The notes beneath the pieces were generated by a model. It worked only from the letters and a program-made list of their open reading frames with translations. It was not told where the DNA came from and made no database searches. Of a DNA stretch of 64,000 nucleotides, positions 45,763-58,015 are shown piece after piece. The stretch comes from Anisus vortex (Eukaryota; Mollusca; Gastropoda; Planorbidae). The position numbers and the translations under genes were made by a program. Location: the NCBI GenBank assembly GCA_949126835.1, contig OX421509.1:9178911-9242910 (forward strand), written 5' to 3'. The stretch's first letter is position 1; each line of letters starts with the position of its first letter.

Positions 45763-47000
45763 CCAATGTGGGGTGGGGGAAGGGGGGTGGGGAGAGCCTT
45801 AAAAAAAAAAAGATAACACTTTTTAAACCGGGGGTTTCCCGCCCCATTTGTTAGATCCCGCAATAAGCATGATGCCTTCAACTGATAGAGGGAAAATAAA
45901 ATATAGGTTAGGATACTATCGGTTTGAGGGAGGCCGAGGGGGGGGGGGTGTAGAAGGATGAACATATAAATGGAAAGTAGAGAAAGAGGGTGCTCCTCCC
46001 CCTTCTTGCATGTGAGTGGTCAGGACAATCGCTCATCATTGCCCTTAATTTTGCCGCAAATTGTTTTTAACGCGTGTTATCTCTTCCCTATTGTACCACT
46101 AATGGGGTGTTGTTCTGAGTTTGTTTTTTTTTTTTTTGTTGTGTTTTTTGTTTCACAGGCTAATTGTTTAATTGCTTTTCAAATCAGATGATTGTGGCTA
46201 ATTTTTTTTTGTCAGTGAGTGTGTGTGAGCTCGTGTGTGAGTGGGTGTGAGCTCGTGTGTGAGTGTGTGTGAGCTCGTGTGTGAGTGTGTGTGGTGAGCC
46301 CCCCCCCTCCCCACAGAGAGGCGTACCGTACAAAAGTTTCCCTTCTTGAGCATCCGGGGATGTGATGTTTGAGGTAGATTAGACAGAATCTAAACAAAAT
46401 TTTAAGGTTGGGGTGCATTAGTCGTTATCGCGGGGTTCCCTGACGTCTGTCCCTGCAGACGGAGTACCGTCCATTGCGAGAGAGAGGTGGCCCTGGAGAT
46501 TGTCACGCTAAAGCGTGCTAAAGGTGACGGGGGTGAGCCACAGAAGAGGGCGCGCGCTGGACAACACGCTAGTGATATCGTTCATTGAATTTAGAGATAA
46601 ACTTCCGCGGGGGACGCTAAAGAGTGTCTCGAACAATAGGATACATTTTCAAAACACAGATGCCGATGTTGATTTTTAAAGCGTAATTGACCCCCCCCCA
46701 CACACACACACAACCCTTCAACCCTTCCCCACACATCATATCAGATGGTAAAGATGACTTGTGTGTGTCATTGTGTGTGTGGTGAAAACATGGCGTCACT
46801 TCCTGTCAAATTTTGGTCCAGCTAATTAAAAAAAAAATTGTTCTCGTATCAATCACACGCAATGTTGAACTGAATATTATTTTCTAGGTTGTTCAAAAAA
46901 AACAACAACAAAAAACAGCTCTTCTTCTATTTAGAGCAAACTGTGAAGTAGTAATAATACGTATATGGCATTAAACTTTGAAATACAACACATTAACACT
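45763..47000. other. Background with GTGTGAGCTC repeats
   Basis: Four copies of a ~20-bp GTGTGAGCTCGTGTGTGAGT unit at 46,215-46,292. AACATGGCGTCACTTCC at 46,786 looks promoter-like but no gene follows. Confidence 0.45.
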
Positions 47001-47095
47001 CTGAGTCTACCCAGCTCTGATGGCTACCTTAATGTCATTTGGGGGCAAAGTAAAGGGTGGCTGGGCAGGTGCTGGCCGGACAGTCCCTTAGTTCA
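47001..47095 (+). mobile_element. SINE-A middle fragment
   Basis: CTGAGTCTACCCAGCTCTGA to CAGTCCCTTAG; both ends are lost and a hAT-like MITE piece follows. Confidence 0.6.
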
Positions 47096-47172
47096 GGGGT
47101 CGCCAAAATTTTGCTAACAGTGTGCCAAACTAGGATTTCTAAATCATTCAGCGTGCCAACAGCCTACAATTC
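47092..47172 (+). mobile_element. Fragment of hAT-like MITE, left end
   Basis: TTCAGGGGTCGCCAAAATTT, followed by GTGTGCCA and GCGTGCCA, is a diverged left end of the GGGGTCGGCAACC family. It directly abuts a SINE-A fragment. Confidence 0.4.
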
Positions 47173-47939
47173 TAACTGCTCTATTAAACTTGTTAAAAAA
47201 TTATTTTTAGAGGACAATTAATTTAGCCTAATCCAAAAAAACAAACAAAGGAGATTATTTATAGAGAAAATCGATAAAGCGTTTTGTATTTAATACAAAA
47301 TAACGTGTTAGTGATCCTTTTTTATTAGCATTTATATCATATACAATATTTTATTACTAAACGTTCACATTTATAGTTATTATTGTCTTAGTCAAGATTG
47401 TTAGTCAAGAATAGTCAAGATGATATGACATCTGCAATTATGATATCATTTTAGCTGACAGGTCCTTCAATGTATTTCATATTCACGGACAATATTCCGT
47501 TATGTATTGACCGAACACTATCGTAGAGCGGTATAGATACAAAGTAATCATATAAACTGGGTAGTTAATGTGGTGTTTTATATTATACATATAAATACGT
47601 TATTCCTATAATATTTATATAATTTTCAAATATTTTTTTACAGTTTGACAATTTCATAGTTATACATTATAAGCCATTTATTCTTTTAAAAAAGCACAAA
47701 AAAAGAAATATATTAGACATATTAGCTCAAATAAAACGAGTTAATTATCTCCCTTTAAATAACAAACGTTTCAACGTTTGATTCCAGTGTGATGCCAGAA
47801 AGGTTATGTTTGTAATATTTGACTTTATTGACAGAAAGACAGACTACCAGAAAGACAGACAAAAATGACTGAAAAAAATTAATGACAGACGTAAAAATTG
47901 ACAGACTGAAAGACTGACAGACAGACTAACTGACAGACT

Positions 47940-47995
47940 GATAGACATATATATATAGAGAGAGATGATAGATAAATAGATGATAGTAGTGATGA

Positions 47996-48069
<74 letters not shown>

Positions 48070-48170
48070 GGATAGATAGATAGATAGATAGATAGATAGT
48101 TGTATATTCACACAGATGGATGGGTGGATGGATGGATGGATGGATGGATGAAGGACTGATAGACTGTCGG
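47940..48170. repeat. GATA and GGAT microsatellites
   Basis: AGATAGATAG over 47,995-48,100, then a GGATGGAT run at 48,115-48,150. Confidence 0.95.
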
Positions 48171-48225
48171 ATAGTAAGAAAGTCAACCAGGCCGATAAGT
48201 TTATCAATATACAGACACATTGATA

Positions 48226-48700
48226 AGTTTACAGACAGACATATATAAACAGATATATTATTACAGTATCAGACAGACATATATAAACATATATATTATT
48301 ACACTATCAGACATACATATACAAACAGACATATTATTACACTATCAGACAGACATATACAAACAGATATATTATTACACTATCAGACAGACATATATAA
48401 ACAGATATATTATTACACTATCAGACAGACATATACAAACAGACATATTCTTACACTATCAGACAGACATATACAAACCGACATATTATTACACTATCAG
48501 ACAGACATATACAAACAGACATATTATTACACTATCATATCAGACAGACATATACAAACAGACATATTATTACACTATCAGACAGACATATATAAACATA
48601 TATATTATTACACTATCAGACAGACATATACAAACAGACATATTATTACACTATCATATCAGACAGACATATACAAACAGACATATTATTACACTACACA
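48226..48700. repeat. 38-bp tandem array
   Basis: About 12 units of ACAGACATATACAAACAGAC then ATATTATTACACTATCAG. Two units carry an extra ATCAT, and some have TATATAAACATATA variants. Since 38 is not a multiple of three, the open frame across it uses every phase and is not protein-like. Confidence 0.9.
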
Positions 48701-51596
48701 TTAATCTCTCATTTCCCCTCCACACTCATGAATGCCACGACACGTCCCCTTAATCTTTGTGTTAAAACTAGAGGCTTTAACAGTCACTACGCAACCATCT
48801 ATTTAAAAATTCATCAGCCGACCATTTTTATGTCTCCCATCAAATGGTGGCAGCGGTTGGGCCTATTTGACAAAACACGCTACTGAAAACTGCTGTCCCG
48901 TGGGGGTGGTAGGGGAGGGGGGCGAACGAATGGCAGTAGTACTTTCTCTCCTCGATGGTCCGCGCTTTTTAAAGTGTTTTCACAAATAACGAGCTGCAAG
49001 CCGAGGGCAGTAATCGACGCTTTTAGCGCACTCTGGTGTTGGTGTTGTTTTACGACGTCACAATTTGTTTCAAAAGATATACATATTTTTATATTATTTT
49101 TTTTTAAAGAAAAAATTAAGTAAAAACACACAACTTGAGTCAAACGTTATATCCAGTATATAGCAGATCGTCCGTCGAGAAAACATTACTTCTCAAACTG
49201 ATGGCTATTGCGTATTACTATGTTAAGCAACTTCCAACTATAATTATTTTCGTTTATGCTGCACTCGCCTTTTTCTTTACGGAAGACCTAGTAAGTGCAA
49301 AGCTCATCCGTGTTCTTATATAGAAAGGGATGTCTTGTAGTTTGCTATTAACGATGTAAGACTGTACACGTGAAATTTAATGGAACAGAACGAAAGCGAC
49401 GTTTAATCAGTTTAACCGACCAGGAAAGGGAGGAGAGAGTGTAGAGGAATATGTGGCCAGCAGAATGCCCAGCCGCAAAAACTGTTGTTGATTCATTGAT
49501 TGTGTGCAATATTTAATTTCCCATTCAACTCAGGCGAACAAGCTCTAATGTTACTTTCAAAAAGAACTTAAAAACTCATAATTTCAATATTTATCTTAGA
49601 TAACATTTAAATTGCTTTAGACCCCTGCCCTACTGTCTTACTTATAGGTTGGGTCTGTTAATGCTACATTTATTTGATTTTGTTTGATCTTTTTCAAATA
49701 ATCAATTAGCTTTGTCTCCCAGCCTAGAATAATATCCGTGTTCTTAGTTGTATGTTAAATGCGTATGAGCTTACATTATGTTTGTTAGCAGCGTTATACA
49801 AATATTATTATTATTTTCGGATTATAAAACATCTAAGTGTTGTATCCGTTGTTGGATTCCTCCACCACCACCCTCCTGCTTTCCCACGTCTTAAGTCCAG
49901 GTTCTTCCACTAAAGTTCATGTTTATATTTCCAAACAGAAAAGAAAATTCGCAGATCAATTTGAAAAATGTAATGTTTCTGGCTGTTTTTTTAAGTACCC
50001 ATGGAAATATTTAAGAAAAAAAATCATGACGGTAGTTATTATTACAGTTAAGGACTTATTCAAAATTTTTACTTAGTTTTTTTTTAAGTTTTAGACAATT
50101 TTAAATATTTTTCACGGACCTATGTCCATTTTAGCAAAATTCACTGATTGTCCCAAACTTTAGTCAGTTTTCCCAAAACGTGGACAAAAAAGAATCAAGT
50201 CCTATTTTGCTAAAAATATCCCAATCTGCATGTGAATGTATCCGGCTCTGTCATACATAAGTTGATGAAAGTATTGGGCGGCTGGTTTGTGTACCGACCC
50301 ACACGATCCCTTTGTGTGTCGTGGCCTCAGTAAAACGTGCCTGAAAACAACATAAAAAAAGATCACACTGGCATATCTTTACATCAGATATCACATTGAC
50401 GGAAAATCTACTAGGATCCCAGCTAAGTCCGAGCGGCAGGTTGCAGTGTGTTGGACGGATAATCCTCTCGTATGCCCACATTGTACTTATCCCCCTCTGC
50501 TTCACTAACCCCTATAGACCTTTTGTGAAAAGAAAGGTTATACAGCTGTAGCATACACAGATTCGCCATTTTGTTTTGACTGTTTGTTCAAGAGAATAGA
50601 TTCGAAAAACGTCTCGTCTGCTGGATCCCATATATATATATATAGAGAGAGAGAGAATAAATAACAAATCCGGGTCTTTTGTTGTTGGCTTGTTCACTAT
50701 GAAATAATACACTCAAGCCACTCGATGAATGTTCAAAGAAGAATTTTAATGCTTGAACTTAGGTACAAATAATAACAAATCAACGTCACGGGTCAATAAT
50801 AAGCAGCATCCTTGTAGCCGAGCAATAACAACAATAACAACCTAACATACACCAGTGCGAGCTTTATAGATAGATTTTAGTGCAGAAAGTGCTAGAATGG
50901 ATTTTCCCCAGAAGTTTTCAGAATGTAAAAAGAAAATACGTACTAGAAAGTTCTAGACTTTAGACTATAGACTACGAGAAAACATATTGGTGTTATTACG
51001 TCATGATAAACAACTATTTATACCATTGTACGCAAATAATCTCTACCCAAAAAAATAAAATATAAATAGATTACTTTAAATAAACTATAGAGACAATCCC
51101 AAATACATTTTGAGAACTATTACAACATGCTATACAAGCACATAACACTGTTTATCAAGGCGTTACACAGACCCCCCCCCCCCTAACATACAAATAGGTA
51201 AAACACAAAAAACACACACACACAGACTTCTACTGTAGCTCTGGCACGGGTGGACAATGAAGTTTAGTGTCTAAGAGAAGAAAATAAAGGGGGGGGGAGG
51301 GTGAAACTCCCCAAAAAACGATAGAGCGATAATGTGCACGCTCGTAACTCTTACGTTGAAATAATGTGGTTTTAAAATTTGTTTGAAGCATACAAAATAT
51401 GTTGAGTGTAAGTTGTTTGTGAATCTATATGAATTTAACCTAGAATATGGAATATTTATGTGTATGGGTATTTTAACCGATTATTGAGTAGTACTTCTGA
51501 GTTATAATTCAATGCGTTCTATTGTATAGCATTAATATAATATTACTACTTTTTGTAACAATATTTCATAATTTGAAAATTGCATCTGTGGCGCTT
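48701..51596. other. Background, possible SINE-A debris
   Basis: 49,452-49,476 and 50,228-50,480 carry weak SINE-A phrases (GTGGCCAGCAGAATGCCCAG; CGATCCCTTTGTGTGTCGTG). No gene seen. Confidence 0.45.
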
Positions 51597-51815
51597 TCTT
51601 TATGGAAAAGCTTCCCTTGGACATTGAGAGAATCTGAGACAAGACAGTTTTTAAAAAAGAGCCTAAAGACCTTTTTCATTGGCTAGTGGCTGTGCGCCTC
51701 ACATACTAATACATCTGCCACTGCAATTTACACCAAGAGCGCACCGAGCATGCTAAATTTAATAGCATGGATAGAAGCGCTTTACAAATGACCATTATTA
51801 TTATAATTTATTTCT
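51597..51815 (+). mobile_element. LINE-b 3' end (CR1/L2-like C-terminus and tail)
   Basis: The frame from 51597 reads SLWKSFPWTLRESETRQFLK, KSLKTFFIG and stops at 51684. LWxSxPxxxRESET..FKKSLKT is the usual end of CR1/L2-type ORF2 proteins. The 3' tail contains GAGCATGCTAAATTTAATAG, then GATAGAAGCGCTTTACAAAT and ATTATTATTA. Confidence 0.7.
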
Positions 51816-52430
51816 GAATATCTTGATTATTATTATAATTTATTTCGGAATATCTTGATTTAAATAAGGTACCTGTTAGGTGTTAAGCTTTTATTCTAAA
51901 CCTGTTGTAATATATTTTTAACGTTTGGTTAAGTTGATGTTTCATATACAGAAGATGCATATTATAGTGTAGGTCTAACTAATGTTAAGATATTTCGTTG
52001 TTTAGTTCTATGTTCTTGTTACGTTTCTAAGACAAAAGAGTCTTTTAAAAAGAACTTAAAGACCTTTCTCTTTGGTTAGTGGCTGTGTGCCTTACATACA
52101 TCTACCTTTATAATGAAAACCGAGAGCGCACTGAGAATTCTAAATTTAATAGCATGAATAGGAGCGCTGTATAAAAATGACCATTATTATTATAATTTAT
52201 TTCGGAATATCTTGATTTAAGTAACGGTACATGTTGGTGTGAACTTTTTTAGGCTACACGCAAAAGTCTTAACAGCTGTTTTATTCTGAATCTGTTGTAA
52301 TATTTTTTAACATTTCGTTAAGCTGATGTTTCATATACAGAAGATGCATATTCTAGTATAGGTCTAACTAATGTTAAGCTATATCGTTGTTTAGTTATAT
52401 GTTCTTATTACGTTTCTATATAAACAAAAA
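51640..52430 (+). repeat. ~390-bp tandem duplication spanning LINE-b tail
   Basis: Two diverged units start near 51657 and 52049. Beyond the LINE tail they share GTTGTAATAT, CATATACAGAAGATGCATAT and GGTCTAACTAATGTTAAG in the same order. The duplication therefore included unique flank as well as the LINE. Confidence 0.7.
52035..52210 (+). mobile_element. LINE-b 3' end, second copy
   Basis: It repeats the AAGAACTTAAAGACCTTTCT coding end and the CTAAATTTAATAGCATGAAT tail of the 51597 copy, about 390 bp downstream, as part of a larger tandem duplication. Confidence 0.65.
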
Positions 52431-53139
52431 TAATAATTAATCTATATAAAGGTTAATGTTTTCTTTTTAATAAATTACTTCATCACGTGGTTGTTTCCGT
52501 TTTGATTTTTATTTCTTTTAATCTATTGGCATAAAACCACGTTCAATTATAAAATATTTGATTTTAACTTACTTCTTATAATTTAAAGAGCACATTTGAT
52601 TAGAGTCTAATGTTCTAGACTTTAGAAACTAGACTTCTAATATAGTTTCCTACGATCTTTTTTTCTTTCTTTTTCTATTAGCAGCCGTTACCACGCAAGC
52701 CAGACCCACGTGGCCTGTGAGAACATTTGAGTTTAAGCCCTCGCTAAAAGTTTTGTGTAAAGATAAGATGAACGCGAAATAATCGCGTCACTTGTACGAC
52801 CAAGTAGAAATAATTATTCCGGTTTATGTTTTGTTTTTTTCTCTTTTCGAATTTTTCTTTGTTAATTTTTTTTTCGATTTGTATTGCAGTGTTTTTTCTT
52901 TCTTTTTTTTTTCTCCGTGTTTTCTCCTGACATTTGCGCAAATGACATTTTGCGCGGCCGTACACGTCTTAAAGAGTCGCTCAGTACGCACATGATATGA
53001 AATACAACTCAAACCTTAATACGAACATTAGAACGCTTTATGGGCTGAACAACAACAATGGCGGTGACCTTTTAAATGGAAGGGATCAAAATACTGAAGA
53101 ATTTCAAAATGAACTAGGATGGGATATAAATAGAATTGA

Positions 53140-53562
53140 GTGAGAGAGAGACAGACAGGGAGAGAGAGATAAAGAAAAAGATACAGAGAGAGAGAGGGAG
53201 AGAGACAGAGGGAAACAAAGAGAGACAGAGAGAGATATAGAAATATAGAGAGAGACAGAGAGAGGGAGAGAGACAGAGGGAGACATAGAGAGATAGAGAG
53301 AGATATAGAGATAGAGAGAGACACCGAGAGAGAAAGAGAGACAGGGAGAAAGACAGAGAGAGTGAGGGAGAGCGACAGAGAGAGAGAAAGAGAGAGAGAC
53401 ACAGAGAGAGGGAGAGAGAGACAGACACAGAGAGAGGAAGAGAGACAGGTAGAAAGACAGAGAGAGAGAGAGGGAGAGGGACAGAGAGAGAGAAAGAGAG
53501 AGAGACACAGAGAGAGGGAGAGAGAGAGTGAGACAGAGAGAGATAGAGAGAGAGAGAGATGG
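53140..53562. repeat. GAGA-type purine tract
   Basis: More than 400 bp that are nearly all A and G on the plus strand, mostly GAGAGACAGAGAGAGAGG variants. Long homopurine tracts of this kind can adopt triplex structure. Confidence 0.93.
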
Positions 53563-54162
53563 GGAATGCAAGAAGAAAGGTACGATTGTATTAAAGTCTG
53601 AATGTTAGAGGAGAGACCTGTAGCCAGACTTAGAGAAAGATATCCCAGGAACAAACCGCGGTCACTATCTTTATTTACACCTTGGGTTGGTCTCAAGTCT
53701 AAAGTTAAAACCAGGAAGAAAGGGGATGGGTGGGTGAGGGTGGAAGGGTTAGGGATTTGAGGGTGGAAAAGGGGAGGGGGCGTAGAGCGGGGTATCTGCA
53801 CTTCTCAAACCGCCAACAATTATAAAAATGAGCTCTTTGTTTGTCCATGGTCTAGATTTAGGTGGGGGGGGGGGAGTCGGTGAGCACATCCGAGAAGAGA
53901 AAGTGCAAGGCTTGAGGCGAGTGCGAGGGCGGGAAGGCAGGCCGAGTGGGGGTGGGGGTTGGGAGCGGGGAATACCGAATGGCTGCACATCTTGTTATCA
54001 CCACCGGCGATTCATCAGCCACCCTCTGCAACTCTATAGCGACAACAACACAAAACTCCCCCCCCCCCCCAGGTTACGTTTCAGAGACGGAAGTCGTACA
54101 CAGCTGAGGCATCGGTCGGTAACTGGTGTGTAGCCGAGATCATTTTCGTAACTAGGTCTATA

Positions 54163-54338
54163 CCTGGGGTCGACAACCTACGGAACGTGTGGCCAGAGTT
54201 GGCACGCAGAGCGATTTTTAGTGGCACGCCAAAGGTACCAAAAAGATAATTCAAGTACTAAAACAGGCTCTTGGCACGCTGAATAAATTAGAAGTCTTAC
54301 TTTGGCACACTAATATCAAAAGGTAGCCCGACCCTGCC
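54163..54338. mobile_element. hAT-like MITE, both ends present
   Basis: The left end reads CCTGGGGTCGACAACCTACG and the right end AGGTAGCCCGACCCTG, which are approximate inverted repeats. The interior repeats the phrase GGCACGC. This matches the common GGGGTCGGCAACCT class of hAT-like MITE. I could not see a clean 8-bp target duplication. Confidence 0.55.
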
Positions 54339-56904
54339 ATAGAAGATTGGCCTGGAATTCCGACGTCCTGTCGCCCAGCCCTCAAAGTCCAGGTATGGAC
54401 AAAATGAGTTCATGAAACATTGACCGACAAAACGAATAGAGCAAACGAACGTACACATTTATAATAATAGACATAATTCGATTTTAAAGATCAAATCTAT
54501 TAATACGATTCGGTTTCACCTTGACATAGCAAGGTCGTCATACATGAACCATTTTCCCCTCCCCCCACCCATCATACTGGTGACATTGTAAGTCAGGCAA
54601 TCACTTGGGGACGTCATCCTCGTTCCAAAAAAAATATATGTTTAGCGTCAGCTATCAACAACGAGCGACAACAAACGAAAACAACAAGCGAAACGACAGC
54701 AACAACAATGGCACGCTGGCATGTCAAAATCAATCTCGGCCACGTCACTGCCAGCCACATCATCTCCGTCTCGTCACAAACAAAACCGTTATCATGGGTT
54801 AAAAAAAAAAAAAAGGAGTACGCCACAAAAAAAAAAATTCTCCGCCCCAATCGCTCCACTCGCACACGCATTATCTCTTCGCGTCTTGAAATCACCCTCG
54901 CCCGTAATAGCGCACTCGCTCACTGGCTCGTACTTTCGCGCAGGAGTTTTTTTTTATATCTTTGTCTTTGCGAGTTCACTCTAGCGTGGAACGCGAAGAA
55001 ATATTTATTATATATAATTAATAGTCTTGATTTATCCCAGAGCTGAAGTTGTTTGTTTGTTCATGAATATAAAACAACAAACAGTAATAATGATAATAAT
55101 AAACAATCGTAGAGTGCAGCGCTCTGTATCAGCATCTTAACCGTTTCTTTATATAGCGGAGCAAATTATCGTATAGCATCTGCGTGCCTATATGTACGGC
55201 ACACCGCGCCCCCCACCCAAGATCATCGTAAAAACTACTTACGTACTTATGATGATCTTGCCTTACCCACCCTCATCCCCACGTATACACCACACTACAT
55301 ACACCACACTACATACACCACACATGTCAAAGACAGCAATTCTTTTGAACTTCTTCATAATAACTTCGCTAAAGCTTACTGACAACCGACCGCCCGACTA
55401 CCCAATCTTTCTAAAGCTAATTGACCCACTTTCCGTCATTCTATCCAAATGAAACTATGTACATAGTCGTGTTTCATTTGGGGTGCAAAAGTTGAAAGCC
55501 TGATCTAAATTTGAGAAGTAAATTTAAACGCCGCTTGTTGAAAAGTGCAATACCATGTTGGTTTATAGGGTCAATAAAGCAGTGTTCACCAATTTTCGTG
55601 GCTACGATTTACTAGGCGGATTGTGTGGCCAGCACAATGCTCAGCCGGTTTTTACTTTAATTCCGGATAGAGTAAGGTAACTTTCAGAGCTGAATATAAA
55701 CAGGGACACCATTAAGACCACCAGATATAGGGCTTGGATCGTTATGGTAAAAAATCTTGGCAGCTTTTATTTGTTATTATTAAGCCCAGGATTCGAACAC
55801 TAAGCCATACATGAATGGCTATCCCGACGCCGCTCTCTCTAAGACCACATATACCCACTACTTATCGTTTTGTTTGGCTACACAATGCCTTAGTACGCAA
55901 ATGCAGCCGCATAAAACTAAACGTTCAATACCACTTAACTCTTCACACATACACTTTAAGAACAAAAATTCTTTTAATGAGATTTTAATAGACTGTAAAT
56001 AAAGACCATTAAACCAGACAATACCCCTCCATTGTTGAAAAGTTCATCATATTCACTTCCCCCCCCCCTTCCCCCCCCCCCCCCCCTCTACGTTTAACCT
56101 TTTCTCACAATCGGTTCAACTGCGTATGGCGAAAAGTCATCACCTACTAGTTTGCAGCTTCCCCCCCCCCCACTCGCCCTCCCCTCAGTTTAATTACAGC
56201 TCGGCTATAATTTTCTCCCGACTTTCTCGTCGTCACCCCCCGACCCGCTGCGCACAATAGATCCAGGCCGGTGTAAGTATGACACGGTTTCGTAGATCAC
56301 TTTTGCGCAGGGAAGAACGTATCGACCAGCGAGGCTAAAAAAAAATTATATCGGAGTTGTCAGCGATTTCTTCTTTCTTGTTTTCCCTTCTATTCCGAAC
56401 GTTTAAACAACATTTGGACCTATGCGTTTAATTTACTATATGCAGGCTCTTTAGACATTCTCAGGCTAACATCTTGATGCCCTAACATTGTAATGATATA
56501 GGGTCATTTGACTCACCTTTGGACACTGTAATGGGACGGGGGAGGGGAACGGGGGTAGAAACTATTTTGTGTGTGTGTGGAACATGGTGGCGGTAGCGTA
56601 GTTATCGTAGTTAGAATGGGGCGAACGTGGGAGGAGAGGGGGTGGCCGCACCAGTTATAAAAGTTTGGATTGGCGCCACACGGACATCTTCTTAACCTGT
56701 ATGTCTTATGTACGTTAGCTCACTAATAAATGACAAATAATACTCTTAGGCTACCTCTTACATGTGTGCTGTATTGATAGTGAGAGAGAGCGACAGACAG
56801 ACGAACACAGTGAACAATAAGAGTGAGATGATCCTGGCGTATTACAGCTAATGGTGCAAATGAAACTGCTTATTAGGTGGTAGGCCGGAGTAAGCACGCG
56901 ACTC
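54339..56904. other. Background outside SINE-A
   Basis: C-run clusters at 56,060-56,090 and 56,160. TATAAAA at 56,660 with GC-rich flanks is an isolated TATA-like motif with no following frame. Confidence 0.45.
55566..55812 (-). mobile_element. SINE-A copy, diverged
   Basis: TAGGGTCAATAAAGCAGTG to CCCAGGATTCGAACACTAAG, with a body carrying GGATTGTGTGGCCAGCACAA. Confidence 0.65.
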
Positions 56905-58015
56905 GCGTACCATGTCAGAGTCGCTGAGAAGCCAAAGTGCTAAGTCGCGAGTCCGACTCGCTAGAACCCAAAGTACTAAGTACCGTGTCCGACTCGCTGA
57001 GCACCCAAAGTGCTAAGTCGCGAGTCCGACTCGCTAGAATTCAAAGTACTAAGTACCGTGTCCGACTCGCTGAGCACCCAAAGTGCTAAGTCGCGAGTCC
57101 GACTCGCTAGAACCCAAAGTACTAAGTACCGTGTCCGACTCGCTGAGCACCCAAAGTGCTAAGTCGCGAGTCCGACTCGCTAGAATTCAAAGTACTAAGT
57201 ACCGTGTCCGACTCGCTGAGCACCCAAAGTGCTAAGTCGCGAGTCCGACTCGCTAGAACCCAAAGTACTAAGTACCGTGTCCGACTCGCTGAGCACCCAA
57301 AGTGCTAAGTCGCGAGTCCGACTCGCTAGAATTCAAAGTCCTTAGTACCGTGTCCGACTCGCTGAGCACCCAAAGTACTAAGTACCGTGTCCGACTCGCT
57401 GAGCACCCAAAGTGCTAAGTCGCAAGTCCGACTCGCTAGAACCCAAAGTACTAAGTACCGTGTCCGACTCGCTGAGCACCCAAAGTACTAAGTACCGTGT
57501 CCGACTCGCTAAGCATCCAAAGTGCCAAGTCGCGAGTCCGACTCGCTAGAACCCAAAGTACTAAGTACCGTGTCCGACTTGCTGAGCACCCAAAGTACTA
57601 AGTACCGTGTCCGACTCGCTGAGCACCCAAAGTGCTAAGTCGCGAGTCCGACTCGCTAGAATTCAAAGTCCTTAGTACCGTGTCCGACTCGCTGAGCACC
57701 CAAAGTACTAAGTACCGTGTCCGACTCGCTGAGCACCCAAAGTGCTAAGTCGCAAGTCCGACTCGCTAGAACCCAAAGTACTAAGTACCGTGTCCGACTC
57801 GCTGAGCACCCAAAGTACTAAGTACCGTGTCCGACTCGCTAAGCATCCAAAGTGCCAAGTCGCGAGTCCGACTCGCTAGAACCCAAAGTACTAAGTACCG
57901 TGTCCGACTTGCTGAGCACCCAAAGTACTAAGTACCGTGTCCGACTCGCTGAGCACCCAAAGTGCTAAGTCGCGAGTCCGACTCGCTAGAATTCAAAGTA
58001 CTAAGTACCGTGTCC
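56905..58015. repeat. Satellite of 36/37-bp monomers with higher-order structure
   Basis: Two monomers alternate: GTCCGACTCGCTGAGCACCC, AAAGTGCTAAGTCGCGA (37 bp) and GTCCGACTCGCTAGAACCCA, AAGTACTAAGTACCGT (36 bp). From 57,039 to 57,330 the four-monomer period is 146 bp, marked by ATTCAAAG. From 57,331 a 330-bp block is followed by a copy that is identical base for base (57,661-57,990). Confidence 0.95.

Noticed and set aside
48000..48110. CRISPR-like regular repeats
   Set aside because: Plain GATA microsatellite; no spacer-repeat structure, and the window is eukaryotic.
48220..48753. 177-codon frame over the 38-bp array
   Set aside because: The array happens to lack stops in all phases; the sequence is tyrosine/isoleucine/threonine-rich low complexity.
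53028..53801. 257-codon minus-strand frame of Ser/Leu repeats
   Set aside because: Shadow of the GAGA purine tract.
56655..56690. TATAAAA promoter candidate
   Set aside because: Isolated motif with no initiator, exon or frame downstream.
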